A DNA stretch of 64,000 nt from Pseudofabraea citricarpa (taxonomy: Eukaryota > Ascomycota > Leotiomycetes > Helotiales > Dermateaceae), in assembly GCA_029641185.1 (NCBI GenBank), contig JAPWGK010000004.1, forward strand, positions 558,001-622,000, given 5' to 3'. A program made the translations under genes and the position numbers. Positions 32,954 through 44,833 of this stretch are shown piece after piece (positions within the stretch are counted from its first letter, which is position 1; every line of letters starts with the position of its first letter). The notes below the pieces were generated by a model. It did no database searches. It was not told the origin of the DNA and saw nothing but the letters and a program-made list of their open reading frames with translations.

Positions 32954-33274
32954 ATGTGTCTGATCAAGTACTACGAAGCACCATGCTGCACCAATGGATG
33001 GGCAGAGATCTACAGACCATGCGGACCTGGCAAGGGGTTTGAGAACTGCAGCTCTCTGGAAGGTCTGAACAGAGATTGGGTAATCAGACAGGTTGGGAAG
33101 AATATCAGGATTGCACATGTGTCGCGGTCACGATGTCCTGCACACGGGCTGGGCTACGATTATGATCACAACAAGGTCAAGATGGATATTGTCCGCAGAA
33201 AAGGAATCACACCATTTCCACCTGCTCCACAGGGTGGGCCGATGGCCAGGATCTATTGCTGTGTGGTTCAATAA
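32954..33274 (+). CDS. small cysteine-rich CaaX protein (copy 2)
   Basis: Paralog of the gene at 32023: 106 aa, single exon, no signal peptide and no membrane segment. Conserved with copy 1 are MC at the start, CCTxGWAEI, the downstream Cys, GKGFxxC, a short loop, [KR]CPxHGL, a following YD and a VDI/MDI element. It ends CCVVQ-stop, again a CaaX box with terminal Gln, but the polybasic run is replaced by a Pro/Gly-rich linker. A second Cys next to the CaaX Cys could be palmitoylated, as in H-/N-Ras-type anchors (inference). The two genes are direct tandem repeats about 570 bp apart. Function unknown. Without a secretory signal it is unlikely to be a classical secreted effector. Confidence 0.82.
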   Translation: MCLIKYYEAPCCTNGWAEIYRPCGPGKGFENCSSLEGLNRDWVIRQVGKNIRIAHVSRSRCPAHGLGYDYDHNKVKMDIVRRKGITPFPPAPQGGPMARIYCCVVQ

Positions 33275-33345
33275 TGGAAGGTAAGTGGAGCTGGCTAGTT
33301 GTGAATTTTTTCTTCTTTCGTTCATTATGATTTCTGGTATCTAAT

Positions 33346-34679
33346 CTATTCGGCATCTAGAGGGCAGTTGGGTGGGGTATTATTGACTTGAATGCCACCT
33401 CTCTTCTTCTCCCACGAATCATGGAATGGCAGCTTCCAGCCTCCCTCGTTCTCCGGTGTCGCTAGCCACAATCTCATCAGATGTCTTCGTGGGGCAGGTG
33501 GTGCGTGATCGGTGTATTCTGTTCTGGCATGGAGGACATGCTCGTTGCTCACGAATTGGATGTCACCAATCTCCAAGATCATGTGTAGTCTCAATCGATG
33601 GCAGGTGTCCTCTAGAACTTTGGCGGCTTCGACTTGCTCAGGCGAGAGGGGGGGAATAATGCCTGCGTCACTGAAGCGACTGAGGGACTTGACATAGTAT
33701 GGATCCCACTTCGAGTATACGCGGCCATTCTCACCCCGCTCAAGATAGAAGACCGATGTACGGATGTATGGCTCCTCGCCTTCACTGACTTCTCCCTTGC
33801 GGTCGAAGTACCAAATTGGCTTTGTCAAGGTCTCTGCAACATCTGGACGCTCCTTTTGAAGAACATTCCATACATGATGCGATGAGACGATGTCAGACTC
33901 GCCACCTTCCAGAGCTCGGGAAATGCAGAGTAATCCAACAACATCAGAGTCATCAGCATGGAAGAATTGGCTGGAAGAGAATTAGCGATGGCTCCAGGTT
34001 GTGTAGCATGGCAAACAAATTTTAATTGTAAGCGAGCAATTGACTTACCGAGCATTTGTTCTGTAGATTCGAACTCTGTCGATTGCAGTAGGATCATCAC
34101 CAAGATCCTTAACGTGTCCAAGAACATGGCCACGACCATTCTGACTGACAAAGTACCCAATGTATGTTCCAAGGCCCATGTATGCGACGGCGGATTTATG
34201 ATTACCCCATTCTTGAACAGGGAAGCCTTTGAAAAGAATGAATCCCTTGCCGTTCAGGATTTCTGACCGGATAGAGTTGAGAGTTGTGGAGAGGTTTGGC
34301 AGTGGGAAGTTTTCCTAAGTTCAAGTCAATTGCCGTCTATGATGTACCGCTGATTGGCACCTACCTGAGATATTCCCGTAAGTGGGGTCTTGTCCTGTAA
34401 GAACTTATCCGCTGCGACACTGAGTTCACTGATTTCCTCAGCAGTGAATGGGTGAATCCATCGCTCAGGATTGTCTTTGTAGTCCTCCGCTTTCCAGACA
34501 CTCTCGCCCGTGATTTCCTTGGGGAATTCGGAATATGGTTTAATGTGCTCCAACAAAGGTGGGTGTTGGCCAGAAGTTTTAATTCCGTCTGGGAAGATCT
34601 TCTTGTCTACGACCCTCTGAGTGGGGTTTGATAGCTCATGGGGGGCCGTGGGCTGAGAATCAAGAATTGAAGGTGCCAT
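33346..34679 (-). CDS. TauD/TfdA-family Fe(II)/2-oxoglutarate dioxygenase
   Basis: Predicted 401-aa oxygenase in three exons, 34365-34679, 34049-34314 and 33346-33970 (introns 50 and 78 nt, phases agree). The jelly-roll enzyme uses Fe(II), O2 and 2-oxoglutarate, typically to hydroxylate small acids such as sulfonates. The facial triad is visible as HAD (H198, D200) in QFFHADDSD and a distal His in NEHVLHAR (about H341); Arg in RRHLMRLW (about R360) would bind the 2-oxoglutarate carboxylate. The N-terminal 100 residues are the extended lid seen in the fungal relatives. The substrate is unknown; taurine is only one option. The gene is convergent with the second CaaX gene, with only about 70 bp between stops. 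Confidence 0.9.
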
Positions 34680-35258
34680 ATTGATGGAAAGCAATGGGAG
34701 TAATGATAAAAGAGGAATGGGGAATGTACAGAAATTGGGGATATTGGATATGAAGAAGCACAAATAGTGCGAGAAGAAGTAACACCACCTACCTTATATA
34801 TCAAGTGCTGGACCTCTCAGACCCTGGACCATGACGGGATATCTCGCCGACCATCCAGCAGCGGCAAATGGTAGCAAAAAGGCCTCTTTGAGAGAGAGTT
34901 CTGCCAGGTCTTAGGTCGATTTCGCCAGATGCCCTCGAAAGCACGTAATTGAGGGTCGATCGCTGGTGTGGATTGGCTGGTGGGGCAGACGCAGATGCAG
35001 ACGCAGCGCCGGCCGTTTGTTTTCCCCCGCGTCGCAGCGCTTAGTCAGCCCTTATCTTATCCGATGCGAGCTGCGGTGCGGCAAAAAAAAAATTAAAGTT
35101 GAAAGCGCGTGGGAGAGCGAGCTATGGCAGACTGCTTAAAATATTTACTGTCCGCAAAACAATCACCATGGCACCAACGGACCCTTGACATCGCGACATA
35201 GTTCTTTGTGATCGATAGAGTAACATCATCACATAAACTCTGAGTTCTTCCCCTCGAA
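34680..35258. other. divergent promoter region, dioxygenase / DEAH helicase
   Basis: About 580 bp between divergent starts. It includes a poly-A run near 35085-35094 and a GCAGAC-type repeat near 34985-35003. No gene seen. Confidence 0.5.
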
Positions 35259-38069
35259 ATGCCTCCAAAACTCCACACAAAATTTGCGGACGACGACGGG
35301 GCGAAGAGTCCACCACCAGCGCAAACACAAGTCAATGGCACAGGGAAGACTCTTAAAGCGACAAGCAACGGATCGACAAGAAAGGGAGATACCCCGGTCC
35401 AGAATGGCCAGAAACGGCTGAGAGATGGCAGTCCGAAGACTCACACAAGTTCATTACAAGGCTCACCTACGACGAATGGTGGAAAGAAGCAAAGCGATGT
35501 CAGTGGGACTAGCAGTTCGAAGCAAAATAATGGCCCGAATATAGCAGCTCATACAGCGACGAAACAGAAAGACAACAACGGGGCTGGGCTCAAGCAGGCT
35601 GCGGGCGGGATTGTCCAAGCAAGAAATGTAATGCACGGCGCAATAGGTCTGGGGCAGAAGACACCAAAGACTTTTAAAGGCACGGCAAACCATCCACAAC
35701 AGCAAATATCGAGCAAAGACTTAGAAAAGACTGCCAAGGCATTACTTGCCCTTCGAAAACAACTCCCTATATGGGAAAAGAAGGCGGACATCAGATGGAG
35801 CTTACGCCATAATGATGTATTACTTTTGGTTGGTGAGACTGGTTCTGGAAAGAGTACGCAGGTACCGCAATTCTTATTCACAGAGCCTTGGTGCAGGAAG
35901 CAAACCGTGAAAGTTACGAATAAAGACGGCGTAGTCGAAGATATATCTGTGGGAGGTGTCATTGCTGTCACCGAACCACGTCGAATTGCTGCAACTACAC
36001 TTGCACAAAGAGTTGCCCGAGAAGTAGGCTCTTACCTGGGTAGTTCTGGCGAAGGTGCAAGAATGCCAGGCAAAGTAGGATACTCGGTGAGATTTGATTC
36101 GAATCTGCCAGTAGGCTACAAGATCAAGTTTGTAACAGAAGGTACACTGTTACAAGAGATGCTTCGAGATCCACATCTCAGGCAGTATAGTGCGGTTGTT
36201 GTTGACGAGATCCACGAGAGGAGTGTGGATGTTGATTTGATCGCTGGTTTTTTGAGACAGATTGTTCATGGCAATTTGAAGGGCCGTGGAGGAATTCCGC
36301 TCAAGGTCGTCATCATGAGTGCCACACTTGATCTCGGAGGGTTGGAAGCATATTTTTCACTACCTCATACTGTTCCAGATTATCGGCCAGGAAAGAACCA
36401 CGAGACCGTATTTGCCGAGCACTTACTGAAAGAGCAAGCCGCGGAAAAGGAGAAACTTGCAAGTGAACAGTCTAGAAGATTGTCAACTGAGTCCAACGAG
36501 AGTTATTCTTCTTGGGGAGGCATTAGCTCTACGAATGAAACGGAAGATAACAAGAGTAGCAATACTACTCCCGAGAAAACAAAAGAGATAGGCCGCCCGA
36601 GACCTGCTCGCGTCCCCGAGGAGATCTCCGGAATACCCGATGAAGATATTCATGAGAGTGGTGTCACAGTAGAATATGTTGAGGGTAGGCAGCATGATGT
36701 TGAAGTGCTGTATAGACTCACACCTTCTACTGATTATATGGAATCGATGTTGAAAACAATACTTCAGATACACACTTCAGAGCCTTTGAAGGGAGCTGGG
36801 GACATTCTTGCCTTCTTGACTGGACAAGAGGAGATCGAAGCTCTTAAGACCCAGCTTGAACACTATGCTTCTGCTCTTGTCAAGACTGTTCCAAGGATGA
36901 AGATCTTACCATTGTATGGTTCTCTTTCAGCGACAGCTCAACAAGAAGCATTTGAAAAGGTGAAGGAGAAGTTTACACGAAAAATTGTTCTTGCCACAAA
37001 TATCGCTGAGACTTCCGTCACGGTTTCAGGGGTGCGGTATGTTGTTGACTGTGGAAAGGCCAAAGTCAAACAGTATCGTCCACGGCTAGGAATGGAATCT
37101 CTTCTCGCGAAGCCTATCTCGAAAGTGTCTGCTATTCAAAGAAAGGGGCGAGCTGGTCGAGAAGGCCCAGGAAAATGTTATCGGATATACACCGAAGAGG
37201 ATTATTCAAAGCTCGAAATGGACGAGAAGCCCGAGATTCTTCGCAGCGATGTTATCGAGGCTGTACTTAAGATGAAAGCTCGAGGTGTTGATGATGTCCT
37301 ATCGTTCCCACTTATGGATTCACCCGATATTGTTGCCATGGAAAAGTCACTGCTCCAGCTTCATGTCATGGGCGCGCTCGACGACGATGGGAAATTGAAT
37401 GACACGGGGAAAAAGATGGCAGCATATCCACTTCCGGCAACATATGGAAGGGTCCTGATTGCAGCAGCTGATCCCACCAAAGACTGCTTGCTTGAAGCAA
37501 TAGATGTCATCTCATGTCTCACAGCCGATGCTGAGTTATTCATGCAACCACAGTCTGAAGAAGAAAGAGATGACATTGAAGAGAGTCGAAAGGATCTTCA
37601 ACGACGGGAAGGAGATGTGATAACATTTCTCACCACTATACAACGCTACGCCTCGGAAAATGCAGACCGTACTGAATGGTGTCGGAAACGTTTGATATCG
37701 ATTCGTGCTATGAAGATGGCCATGGTCATTCGGAAACAGTTACGAACACTATGTTTGTCGCAGAAGCTTTTGAAAGAGACACCACTCCCAGACCCTCAAC
37801 CCTTCGAACCAATTTCTCCAGAGCGGGCTGAGGGACTGCTTAAAGCCTTTTTAGTTCCTTTTGCAACAAAGACTGCTGTCCTCGCTCTAGATGGATCGTA
37901 TCTCACCACGCAAGGTCGAAACATCATTGCCATACATCCATCCAGTGTGCTTCATGGGCAGAAGAAGGAGGCTATCATGTTTCTCGAACATGTTTGGACT
38001 GCGAAAAATTATGCCAAGAAGGTCAGTGCCATACAAGCGAACTGGATCGTTGAAGCTTTAGGGATCTAG
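35259..38069 (+). CDS. DHR2: DEAH-box RNA helicase, Dhr2-like
   Basis: ATP-dependent RNA helicase of 936 aa in a single exon, in the group that works in nucleolar 18S rRNA maturation in yeast. Helicase motifs in order: GETGSGKST (I, from 192), TEPRR (Ia), DEIH (II, 316-319), SAT (III, 354-356), FLTGQEEIE (IV region), TNIAETSVT (V) and QRKGRAGRE (VI, from 627). The helicase-associated and OB-fold regions follow (ALDDDGKLNDTGKKMAAYPL). The first 160 residues are a disordered Lys/Gly/Ser-rich tail. A Ser/Glu-rich insert of about 70 residues sits between motifs III and IV. DHX15- and Prp-type helicases share the motifs, so the Dhr2 assignment rests on general layout and length and is moderately sure. 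Confidence 0.88.
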   Translation: MPPKLHTKFADDDGAKSPPPAQTQVNGTGKTLKATSNGSTRKGDTPVQNGQKRLRDGSPKTHTSSLQGSPTTNGGKKQSDVSGTSSSKQNNGPNIAAHTATKQKDNNGAGLKQAAGGIVQARNVMHGAIGLGQKTPKTFKGTANHPQQQISSKDLEKTAKALLALRKQLPIWEKKADIRWSLRHNDVLLLVGETGSGKSTQVPQFLFTEPWCRKQTVKVTNKDGVVEDISVGGVIAVTEPRRIAATTLAQRVAREVGSYLGSSGEGARMPGKVGYSVRFDSNLPVGYKIKFVTEGTLLQEMLRDPHLRQYSAVVVDEIHERSVDVDLIAGFLRQIVHGNLKGRGGIPLKVVIMSATLDLGGLEAYFSLPHTVPDYRPGKNHETVFAEHLLKEQAAEKEKLASEQSRRLSTESNESYSSWGGISSTNETEDNKSSNTTPEKTKEIGRPRPARVPEEISGIPDEDIHESGVTVEYVEGRQHDVEVLYRLTPSTDYMESMLKTILQIHTSEPLKGAGDILAFLTGQEEIEALKTQLEHYASALVKTVPRMKILPLYGSLSATAQQEAFEKVKEKFTRKIVLATNIAETSVTVSGVRYVVDCGKAKVKQYRPRLGMESLLAKPISKVSAIQRKGRAGREGPGKCYRIYTEEDYSKLEMDEKPEILRSDVIEAVLKMKARGVDDVLSFPLMDSPDIVAMEKSLLQLHVMGALDDDGKLNDTGKKMAAYPLPATYGRVLIAAADPTKDCLLEAIDVISCLTADAELFMQPQSEEERDDIEESRKDLQRREGDVITFLTTIQRYASENADRTEWCRKRLISIRAMKMAMVIRKQLRTLCLSQKLLKETPLPDPQPFEPISPERAEGLLKAFLVPFATKTAVLALDGSYLTTQGRNIIAIHPSSVLHGQKKEAIMFLEHVWTAKNYAKKVSAIQANWIVEALGI

Positions 38070-38865
38070 AAGGTACCACCTATTCAAAAATATGAGAGGG
38101 AGAGAGATCCAAGGTCAATTATATACCCCGGAACTTGGTTGCTGTATATATAGAGAGAGATGCGCTCGATAGATATAAGAACCTAGAACCATTTATACAA
38201 CATGAATATACTCTAACAGTCTTTGTGAGCAACCAGATGATTGACACGTGAAGAGCCTAGCTATGAAACACACAGACTGGACCCATTCGGACGTTCAGCT
38301 CTAGAACTTTCTAAGTATTGAAATATGTGGCGGTAAAATGCGTTGATGATATGTGTACCAGGCAGGCGAGCAAGTAAGCGTGGATGATGATTTTGTATGT
38401 TTCCTCAAAACTAGACAAAAGTTGTAAAAGAAGTAGAAATTTCAGCTGCCAATTGACTTTGGGAGTTTAACTGTTACCACGAGAGGGACGGTTGTGCACG
38501 AGTGGCACGTGGAACATACCGTAACACTACAAGGGTAGTATGCGGCCTCGGGTGGATGTACGCGCAGCTCGATCCGAAAGGTCATGGTCATGTTCCGCTG
38601 CAAGCTGTCCTTTAAACTTACGAATATAACCAATTTTCTCGGCGCAAGCAAATCGCAGCCCCATTTTCGCAAGTTCTTTTTGGAGTTGTGATGAAGTCGA
38701 TTGATCTCTGACTAACCCAACGCCCCCCCCTTCTATGTATTATTGAATCAAGCCCGTCTTTTTTGTCCAGTCTTTGCTGAACGAGAGCAAGGCTAGCTTC
38801 AGTTCTTCGGATTCTTTTTTAGAACCTTTGCGACGTACCACGGCACCAATTCCAATTGATCCACG
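38070..38865. other. intergenic region, DHR2 3' / ERV46 upstream
   Basis: About 800 bp with no supported gene. It contains a C8 run at 38722-38731 and pyrimidine-rich DNA before the ERV46 ATG. Confidence 0.5.
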
Positions 38866-40337
38866 ATGCCGGCGAAATCGAGATTCACCAGGCTAGATGC
38901 CTTCACTAAGACGGTCGACGAGGCAAGAGTGCGCACCACCTCTGGAGGAATTGTCACGATAGCTTCGCTGCTCATCGTTTTGTTTCTGGCATGGGCAGAA
39001 TGGGCCGACTACAGGAGGATAGTGGTACACCCCGAATTGATTGTGGATAAGGGAAGAGGTATGCAGTTATGGTGGGCGCCGCGTGAGGAATATTTGCTAA
39101 ATTGTCTGATTAGGTGAAAAAATGGAGATTCATTTGAATATCACCTTCCCCAAGATTCCTTGCGAGCTATTGACGCTGGATGTGATGGATGTGTCTGGGG
39201 AGCAGCAGACTGGAGTTATGCATGGTGTCAGCAAGGTCAGACTTTCTCCACAGGAAGAAGGTGGTGGAGTTATTGATGTTAAGGCATTGGACCTGTAAGT
39301 CAATCTGGTGGGGGAATTGGTGACAGCTGGCAGTAACTAATTCCTACAGGCACACGGAAGACCAAGCTCCCCATCTTGCACCGGACTACTGTGGTGAATG
39401 TTATGGCGCAACCCCTCCACCCAGTGCACAAAAGACGGGCTGCTGTAATACTTGTGACGAAGTACGTGAGGCTTATGCATCCGTGTCTTGGGCTTTTGGT
39501 AGAGGCGAGAATGTCGAGCAGTGTGAACGCGAACATTACGGAGAAAGGTTAGATGCTCAGAGACACGAAGGTTGCCGCATTGAGGGTGGTCTACGAGTGA
39601 ATAAGGTGGTCGGCAATTTCCATATTGCTCCAGGACGTAGTTTCAGCAATGGTAACATGCACGTACACGATCTCAACAACTACTTCGACACTCCAGTCAA
39701 AGGCGGTCATGTCTTCTCACATCATATTCACCACCTTCGCTTTGGACCACAACTTCCAGACTCGGTCTCGAAGAAACTGGGCACCAAGTCTCTCCCATGG
39801 ACTAATCACCACATGAATCCTCTTGACAACACCGAGCAGATCACTGGCGACCCTGCATACAATTTCATGTACTTTGTAAAGGTTGTTTCAACCTCGTACC
39901 TCCCATTGGGCTGGGAAACCGAGAATACGGTTCACCCCGGTGACGACACAGTCGACCTTGGCGCATACGGACACCGACAAGACGGCAGCGTTGAGACACA
40001 TCAATACTCGGTGACTAGCCACCGACGAAGCTTGAACGGTGGCGATGATTCTGCCGAGGGCCACAAGGAGATTCTCCATGCTAGAGGTGGTATTCCCGGC
40101 GTCTTCTTTTCATACGTAAGTTTGCCCCCTCGCTTGTTGGCACCGAGTTAGCTAACACGAAGACAGGATATCTCTCCTATGAAGGTCATTAATCGCGAAG
40201 AGCGAACCAAGTCGTTTGCCGGCTTCTTGACAGGACTCTGTGCTATTATCGGTGGTACGTTGACTGTGGCGGCAGCCGTGGATCGTGGTGTATATGAGGG
40301 GGCAAACAGACTGAAGCTGCAGTCGAAAAAGCTGTAA
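38866..40337 (+). CDS. ERV46: COPII vesicle protein Erv46 (ERGIC3-like)
   Basis: Cargo receptor cycling between ER and Golgi in complex with Erv41, 436 aa. Four exons, 38866-39058, 39114-39294, 39350-40115 and 40167-40337, in phase. It starts MPAKSRFTRLDAFTKTVDEARVRT, the Erv family N-terminus, followed by TM1 (about 27-45, IVTIASLLIVLFLAW). The large lumenal domain has the Erv46-specific cysteine pairs CGECYGA and GCCNTC. Then come the conserved HHIHHLRFG and NHHMNPLDN elements and TM2 near the C-terminus (GFLTGLCAIIGGTLTVAAAV). The C-terminal cytosolic tail is short and Lys-rich (LQSKKL), and would carry the coat-binding signals. Erv41 is not in this window. Confidence 0.94.
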
Positions 40338-41884
40338 GAATCAAATATGGAAATTGTGCATTTGGGAGGCAAGCATGGTGCCGGAGTTTAGGAAATCTTG
40401 TGATAGCTGAATGCAAAGCCGACATCTACTCGTATGACTGACCGAGTCAAGGTGAAACGAAGGTTGGTGCAATGCATAAATCTGGCCTTGGGAAGTTGGG
40501 AGGCGGTGCGGTACAGCACAGCAGCAGACAGAGCATCCCGTCGTAGCATAATGGCTGCTGAGGGGCATCACGTGACGCATCTCCCCAAGCTCCATCCCAT
40601 GATCCCATCTGTCTGTCCCCTTGCCAGTTCACCCGATCTGCGAAACATAGTTGGTGACCCGTTACAGTACTTAGCGCTGGTGATTATTCACGGGTCTTGC
40701 AAGAAGAGACGCAATTGCCAGGGTCCAATCACGACCAAGTACCGATATTATCAGCTGCAATTTGATTACCTACCGGCGCGATGCACTGGTGATTGGCAGC
40801 GCGAGCAAGGCATTGAGATTGAGGCTTCTCGCTTACGTGGCATCCCGCTCTGGGCCCCATTATTACTGTGTTGTATTGTATAGTATAGTGATGGTGATGG
40901 TGATGATGATGAATGATTGTGTTGTACCGGTGGAAGTGATGGAAGGCCTGCCGGTCTTCTAAGGGCGATCTCTCGTCCAACTAACTGCTTGCCGCCTTTC
41001 GGAGGAGAAAGTATAAAGTACGTAGATGTCAAGTTGCTGGGCCGGCGGAACAAGCTCGTATTGTTGTGACTATCGATCGCAGGTTGTGGTGCTCGTTGTA
41101 GTTAGCCAGGAACGGCTCTTGACCCCTTGAGCCCCCTAATGCAGCGGCGAGGAGGGCAAGGCGGGCACTATCCCCCATATTTCTGGGCCTGGCGAATGGC
41201 ATGGCACTATTTTGGGATCTGGAGATATGTTTTGGTACAGACGCCGTGCTACTCGTGATGGCCGCTCTCGTGAAGTCTCCTACTTGGCGCAAGGGAACCT
41301 GGTCTGCTTCATTTCGTTGACAGTTGACGAGCAACAGTGAACCCACTCCCCAGTTGTCCCCCCCCAAAGCACCCCCGACCAGACAATTTGCTTCTTCGCA
41401 GCGCCCATGGGAGAAAAAATAATAACAACAACAAAACATCCCAACCCTCACTTTGCTTCTTCTTTTGTTTTGACTCTTGCTCTCTCTCCGCCCTCGTCCG
41501 CCCTCGCCCTCCCTCCCCCACAGCCTGTCGCAGCGCATTGCGACTTACACTCGGCCGTTCGCCACTGACAATTCTATTTCAATCACGACGGGGAATCCTG
41601 CGTTTGACAACACAGCCCTCCATTGACGGTTAAGCTCCACCTTCATTAAGCAACTCGCCACAGTCTTCACCATCTAGACGATCGTAGAGTCTCGAACCTG
41701 TCGCTATCCAAGCTTCTCCAGCGCAATAACCTTTTGCGCATTACCCAGGTACTTACTTAACCTTGCGCCCGCCCGATTTCACACCCGAGAGTATACGAGC
41801 GGAGGATCAACAGACGCCCAGCAGCAGCAGTGCAGGACACCAATTTCACGACGACAGACCTGAGCAACACTCAGGTCCCATATC
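40338..41884. other. intergenic region with probable long leader of the Sel1 gene
   Basis: About 1.5 kb with no supported protein gene. It includes a GATGGT/GATGAT run near 40890-40915 and C/T-rich DNA from about 41340 on, which is likely the transcript leader of the gene at 41885. Confidence 0.5.
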
Positions 41885-44183
41885 ATGACGAACAGGCCAA
41901 CCTTTATAGATCTTCGCGCGCATTCTCATGGCGGGTTTGGCAGCGGCCTACCGTCTCCACGAGGATTGCCCTCTCCCCGAATGCATATCGCTGGGGAGAT
42001 ACCTCCTGATCTCTCGCCCCTCGATGCCTTCGCCGCCCAAAGCCGTTTGCTTGCGAAACAATTGGAGGAAGAGAGCTCAAGAGAAGGACAGCGGATGAGC
42101 AGACTACCGGCCTTGGGAATTGCTACGTCTCTAGGCGTGCGGCCAGGAATTATTCGGTCGGCATCAACCTCGGAGGCAACTGCTCAGGTCGACAGCGTTA
42201 TCTTACCACCATCGAGCGAGGGATTGGGATTGAGAGAGGTGGAATCATCTGCATTTCGACCAGTTTCCGTGTATCCTCGTGTAAGCGGTGTTCCATCGTT
42301 TGACGACTTTGACGGACCATCCCCCCCTCGACCAGACACGCATGAAGAAGAGCGATTCCGCGGACGGAAACCCCCAACCTATGTAGATGGGCCCGGTATT
42401 TATGGCGCTCGAAGAGAAGAATCGCCGGGCGTCTTGCAACGCGAGAACAGGTCTCCAAGGCAGGCCAAATCACCTTCGTCATTGCACCATAGGCCAAGTA
42501 ACGAATCTATGCGCCAGCGTGGCCAGCTCTCTCAAAGAGGTCTCGATGGACCTTTGAACACCAGAGGATATGATTCTAGAGCATTGGCCCCGCCTCGTTC
42601 TCCGATGTTTACACAGAGAGCTCCAAGTCCAAGCTCCATGTCGGTGACGAGTGAACATAATCCAACTTCGCTGAATACCAATGGGTTACAACGACGCCGA
42701 AGGCTGTCATCCAGCAGTGGAATATCTATCTCGCCAATATCACCCGTGATGTACAATGAAACGCGATCGCCTTCCATCAGTTCGGAGATCTCAGTTGGCG
42801 GCACCCGATTACCTCGCCCTGCCTTCAATTTCTCAAGACCAATTAGTAGAGCGAGCTTACCTCCTGTTGAGGTACCATCGAGGCAGGCCTCTGAGGATAG
42901 CCAGCCTTCATTTGTTCTTGCTGACGATACAGCACATACTCCTGTGAGTATGCACAGCGATGGCTTTCCTGATACTGTCATCGACGGATCAGGTGCACCA
43001 TCTTACGTATATTCACGCTTTTCGTTGCCTAGAGGGAAGATGTTACAACGTAATTCCTTCATTTTCCAGGAGGGATTACCTCAGGCTCATTTTCAATGGG
43101 AACAGCCTTTGCCATTTAGCAATGTGCAAGGCCATGATGGTGGACGCGTTCAGGCCCCACCTTCGCCCCCAACGAGACCCTCTACTTCCTCGCAATCACA
43201 CAGTTATTCTTCACCATCTCCCCAAGATGCGAGACCGTCTCTAGATCCTGGCCGCCCATCATACGAGAGATCGCGATCAACGGATGGCAGGGGCCGTTCA
43301 TCGGCTGAGCACATACGTTTTGCAAATCAGCCAAACACTCGAAACCTGGAATCAAGTAATCAGTCTTTTGCCTCGGATAGTACGGTGCGGGCTAGAAGGT
43401 CAATGCACTCACTGGCACCTTCATCGGAGCATTCAGCGGAAGAACATGTCACCAAGGCAATTGAATTACATGAGCAAGGAGCGCTAAAAGAATCAACGTA
43501 TCATCTTCGACTTGCTGCACGACAGAACCACCCTACGGCAATGCTTCTCTATGCATTGGCATGTAGACATGGCTGGGGAATACGCCCGAATCAAAAAGAG
43601 GGTGTTCATTGGTTGAGGAAAGCAGCGGATTTTGCCAGCTTAGAGGTGGCAGATGACGAATCAACTATAAAGGACGGAAAGCCTGTTGATGTTTTGGAAC
43701 AAAAGACCCGAAAGGCACAATTTGCTTTGAGTATTTATGAGCTGGGTGTGAGTCATATGAATGGATGGGGCATTGAGCAGGACAAAGTGCTCGCTCTTAG
43801 GTGTTTTGAAATTGCCGGGTGTAAGTCTTATTTTGAAATTAGTAATTTCGAGTACTGACACTTCACTAGCCTGGGGAGATGCAGATGCGCTTGCTGAAGC
43901 TGGATTCTGCTATGCTCAGGGTGTTGGCTGCAAGAAGGATCTCAAGAAGAGTGCCAAGTTCTACCGTCAAGCTGAGGCTAAAGGCATCAGCATGATTGGG
44001 AATAGCTGGTAAGTTGAATGACTTCAGCCTTTTACCACCTATACTAACAGACACAGGATTTATAAAGCAAAGTACAACGACTCAGATGATAGTACATCTG
44101 GAGCGTCCCCTGAAAAAAAGACTCGTAGCAAGTCGAAAACAAGGGGAATGTTTGGAAGAAGAAACCGGGCAAATAATGATTGA
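41885..44183 (+). CDS. Sel1-repeat protein (Nif1/Dsf2-like)
   Basis: Predicted 733 aa in three exons, 41885-43820, 43870-44008 and 44057-44183 (introns 49 and 48 nt, in phase). The first 510 residues are disordered, Ser/Pro/Arg-rich, with many Ser-Pro sites; repeated GLPSPRGLPSPR occurs near the start. From about 519 a helical block shows Sel1/TPR-like repeats: AIELHEQGALKESTYHLRLA, PTAMLLYALACRHGWGI..KEGVHWLRKAA, ALSIYELGVSHMNGWGI..ALRCFEIA, and ADALAEAGFCYAQGVGCKKDLKKSAKFYRQA. The C-terminus is a basic tail (TRSKSKTRGMFGRRNR). Fission yeast Nif1, a Sel1-repeat mitotic inhibitor that binds Nim1 kinase, and yeast Dsf2 have this layout; Skt5-type chitin synthase activators are the other option. 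I am sure of the repeats and less sure of the ortholog. Confidence 0.86.
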
Positions 44184-44833
44184 TACCTACATAATGATGG
44201 TGATTTTTTTTCCTTTGGGTGGGATTAGGAGTAGGCGATCATGGCGTTGGGATCATCGGTCGGATACCTATGGCTGTGCATTCTAAGGAGTGCTTTGCAA
44301 GCGCGTTCGATTCTTTTGTCTCTTTTCTTGACTCTGGGACGGAGTCGTTGATCTTTCTAATGAAGGAACGGGTTTGCTGTTTTGAGTAATTTAAAACGGA
44401 GACAGGTGTGCTTAACCTGATGGACTAGGAGGTTTTCTGCCTTTTTCTCGGAAGAGATTAAGAGCCTATATTCAGAATCCCATTGTGGAACCTTGGGCAG
44501 AAATTAAGCGCTTTGAGAGTGCAAATAATACTACCTACCTACATACCAACGGAATTTCTTGTGTGATTGATTTACTGCTGGTGGAAATAAATGCTTGTTA
44601 GTAACGGTTGGCAGTCTAAAGCACTCGAAAGGTCACATGATACCGTGATTGCCAAGCACTCTGTAACTTTAACCATTTCAACCGCGACTGAGCAAACACG
44701 TAAAAACACGCTACACGCACATCTCGAGAACCCCACAAACGCCGCTTTTCTGTCCTAGTTCTCATCAAGTATTGTTCAATTAGATAAGGGCATACATCGC
44801 CACGAGGTTGCCCGCCATTTGAGGCTATCCACA
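44184..44833. other. intergenic region
   Basis: About 650 bp between the Sel1-repeat gene and the GTPase gene. No gene or clear repeat is seen. Confidence 0.5.

Noticed and set aside
34985..35003. GCAGAC repeats as a possible regulatory array
   Set aside because: Only three imperfect units; no known factor matches.
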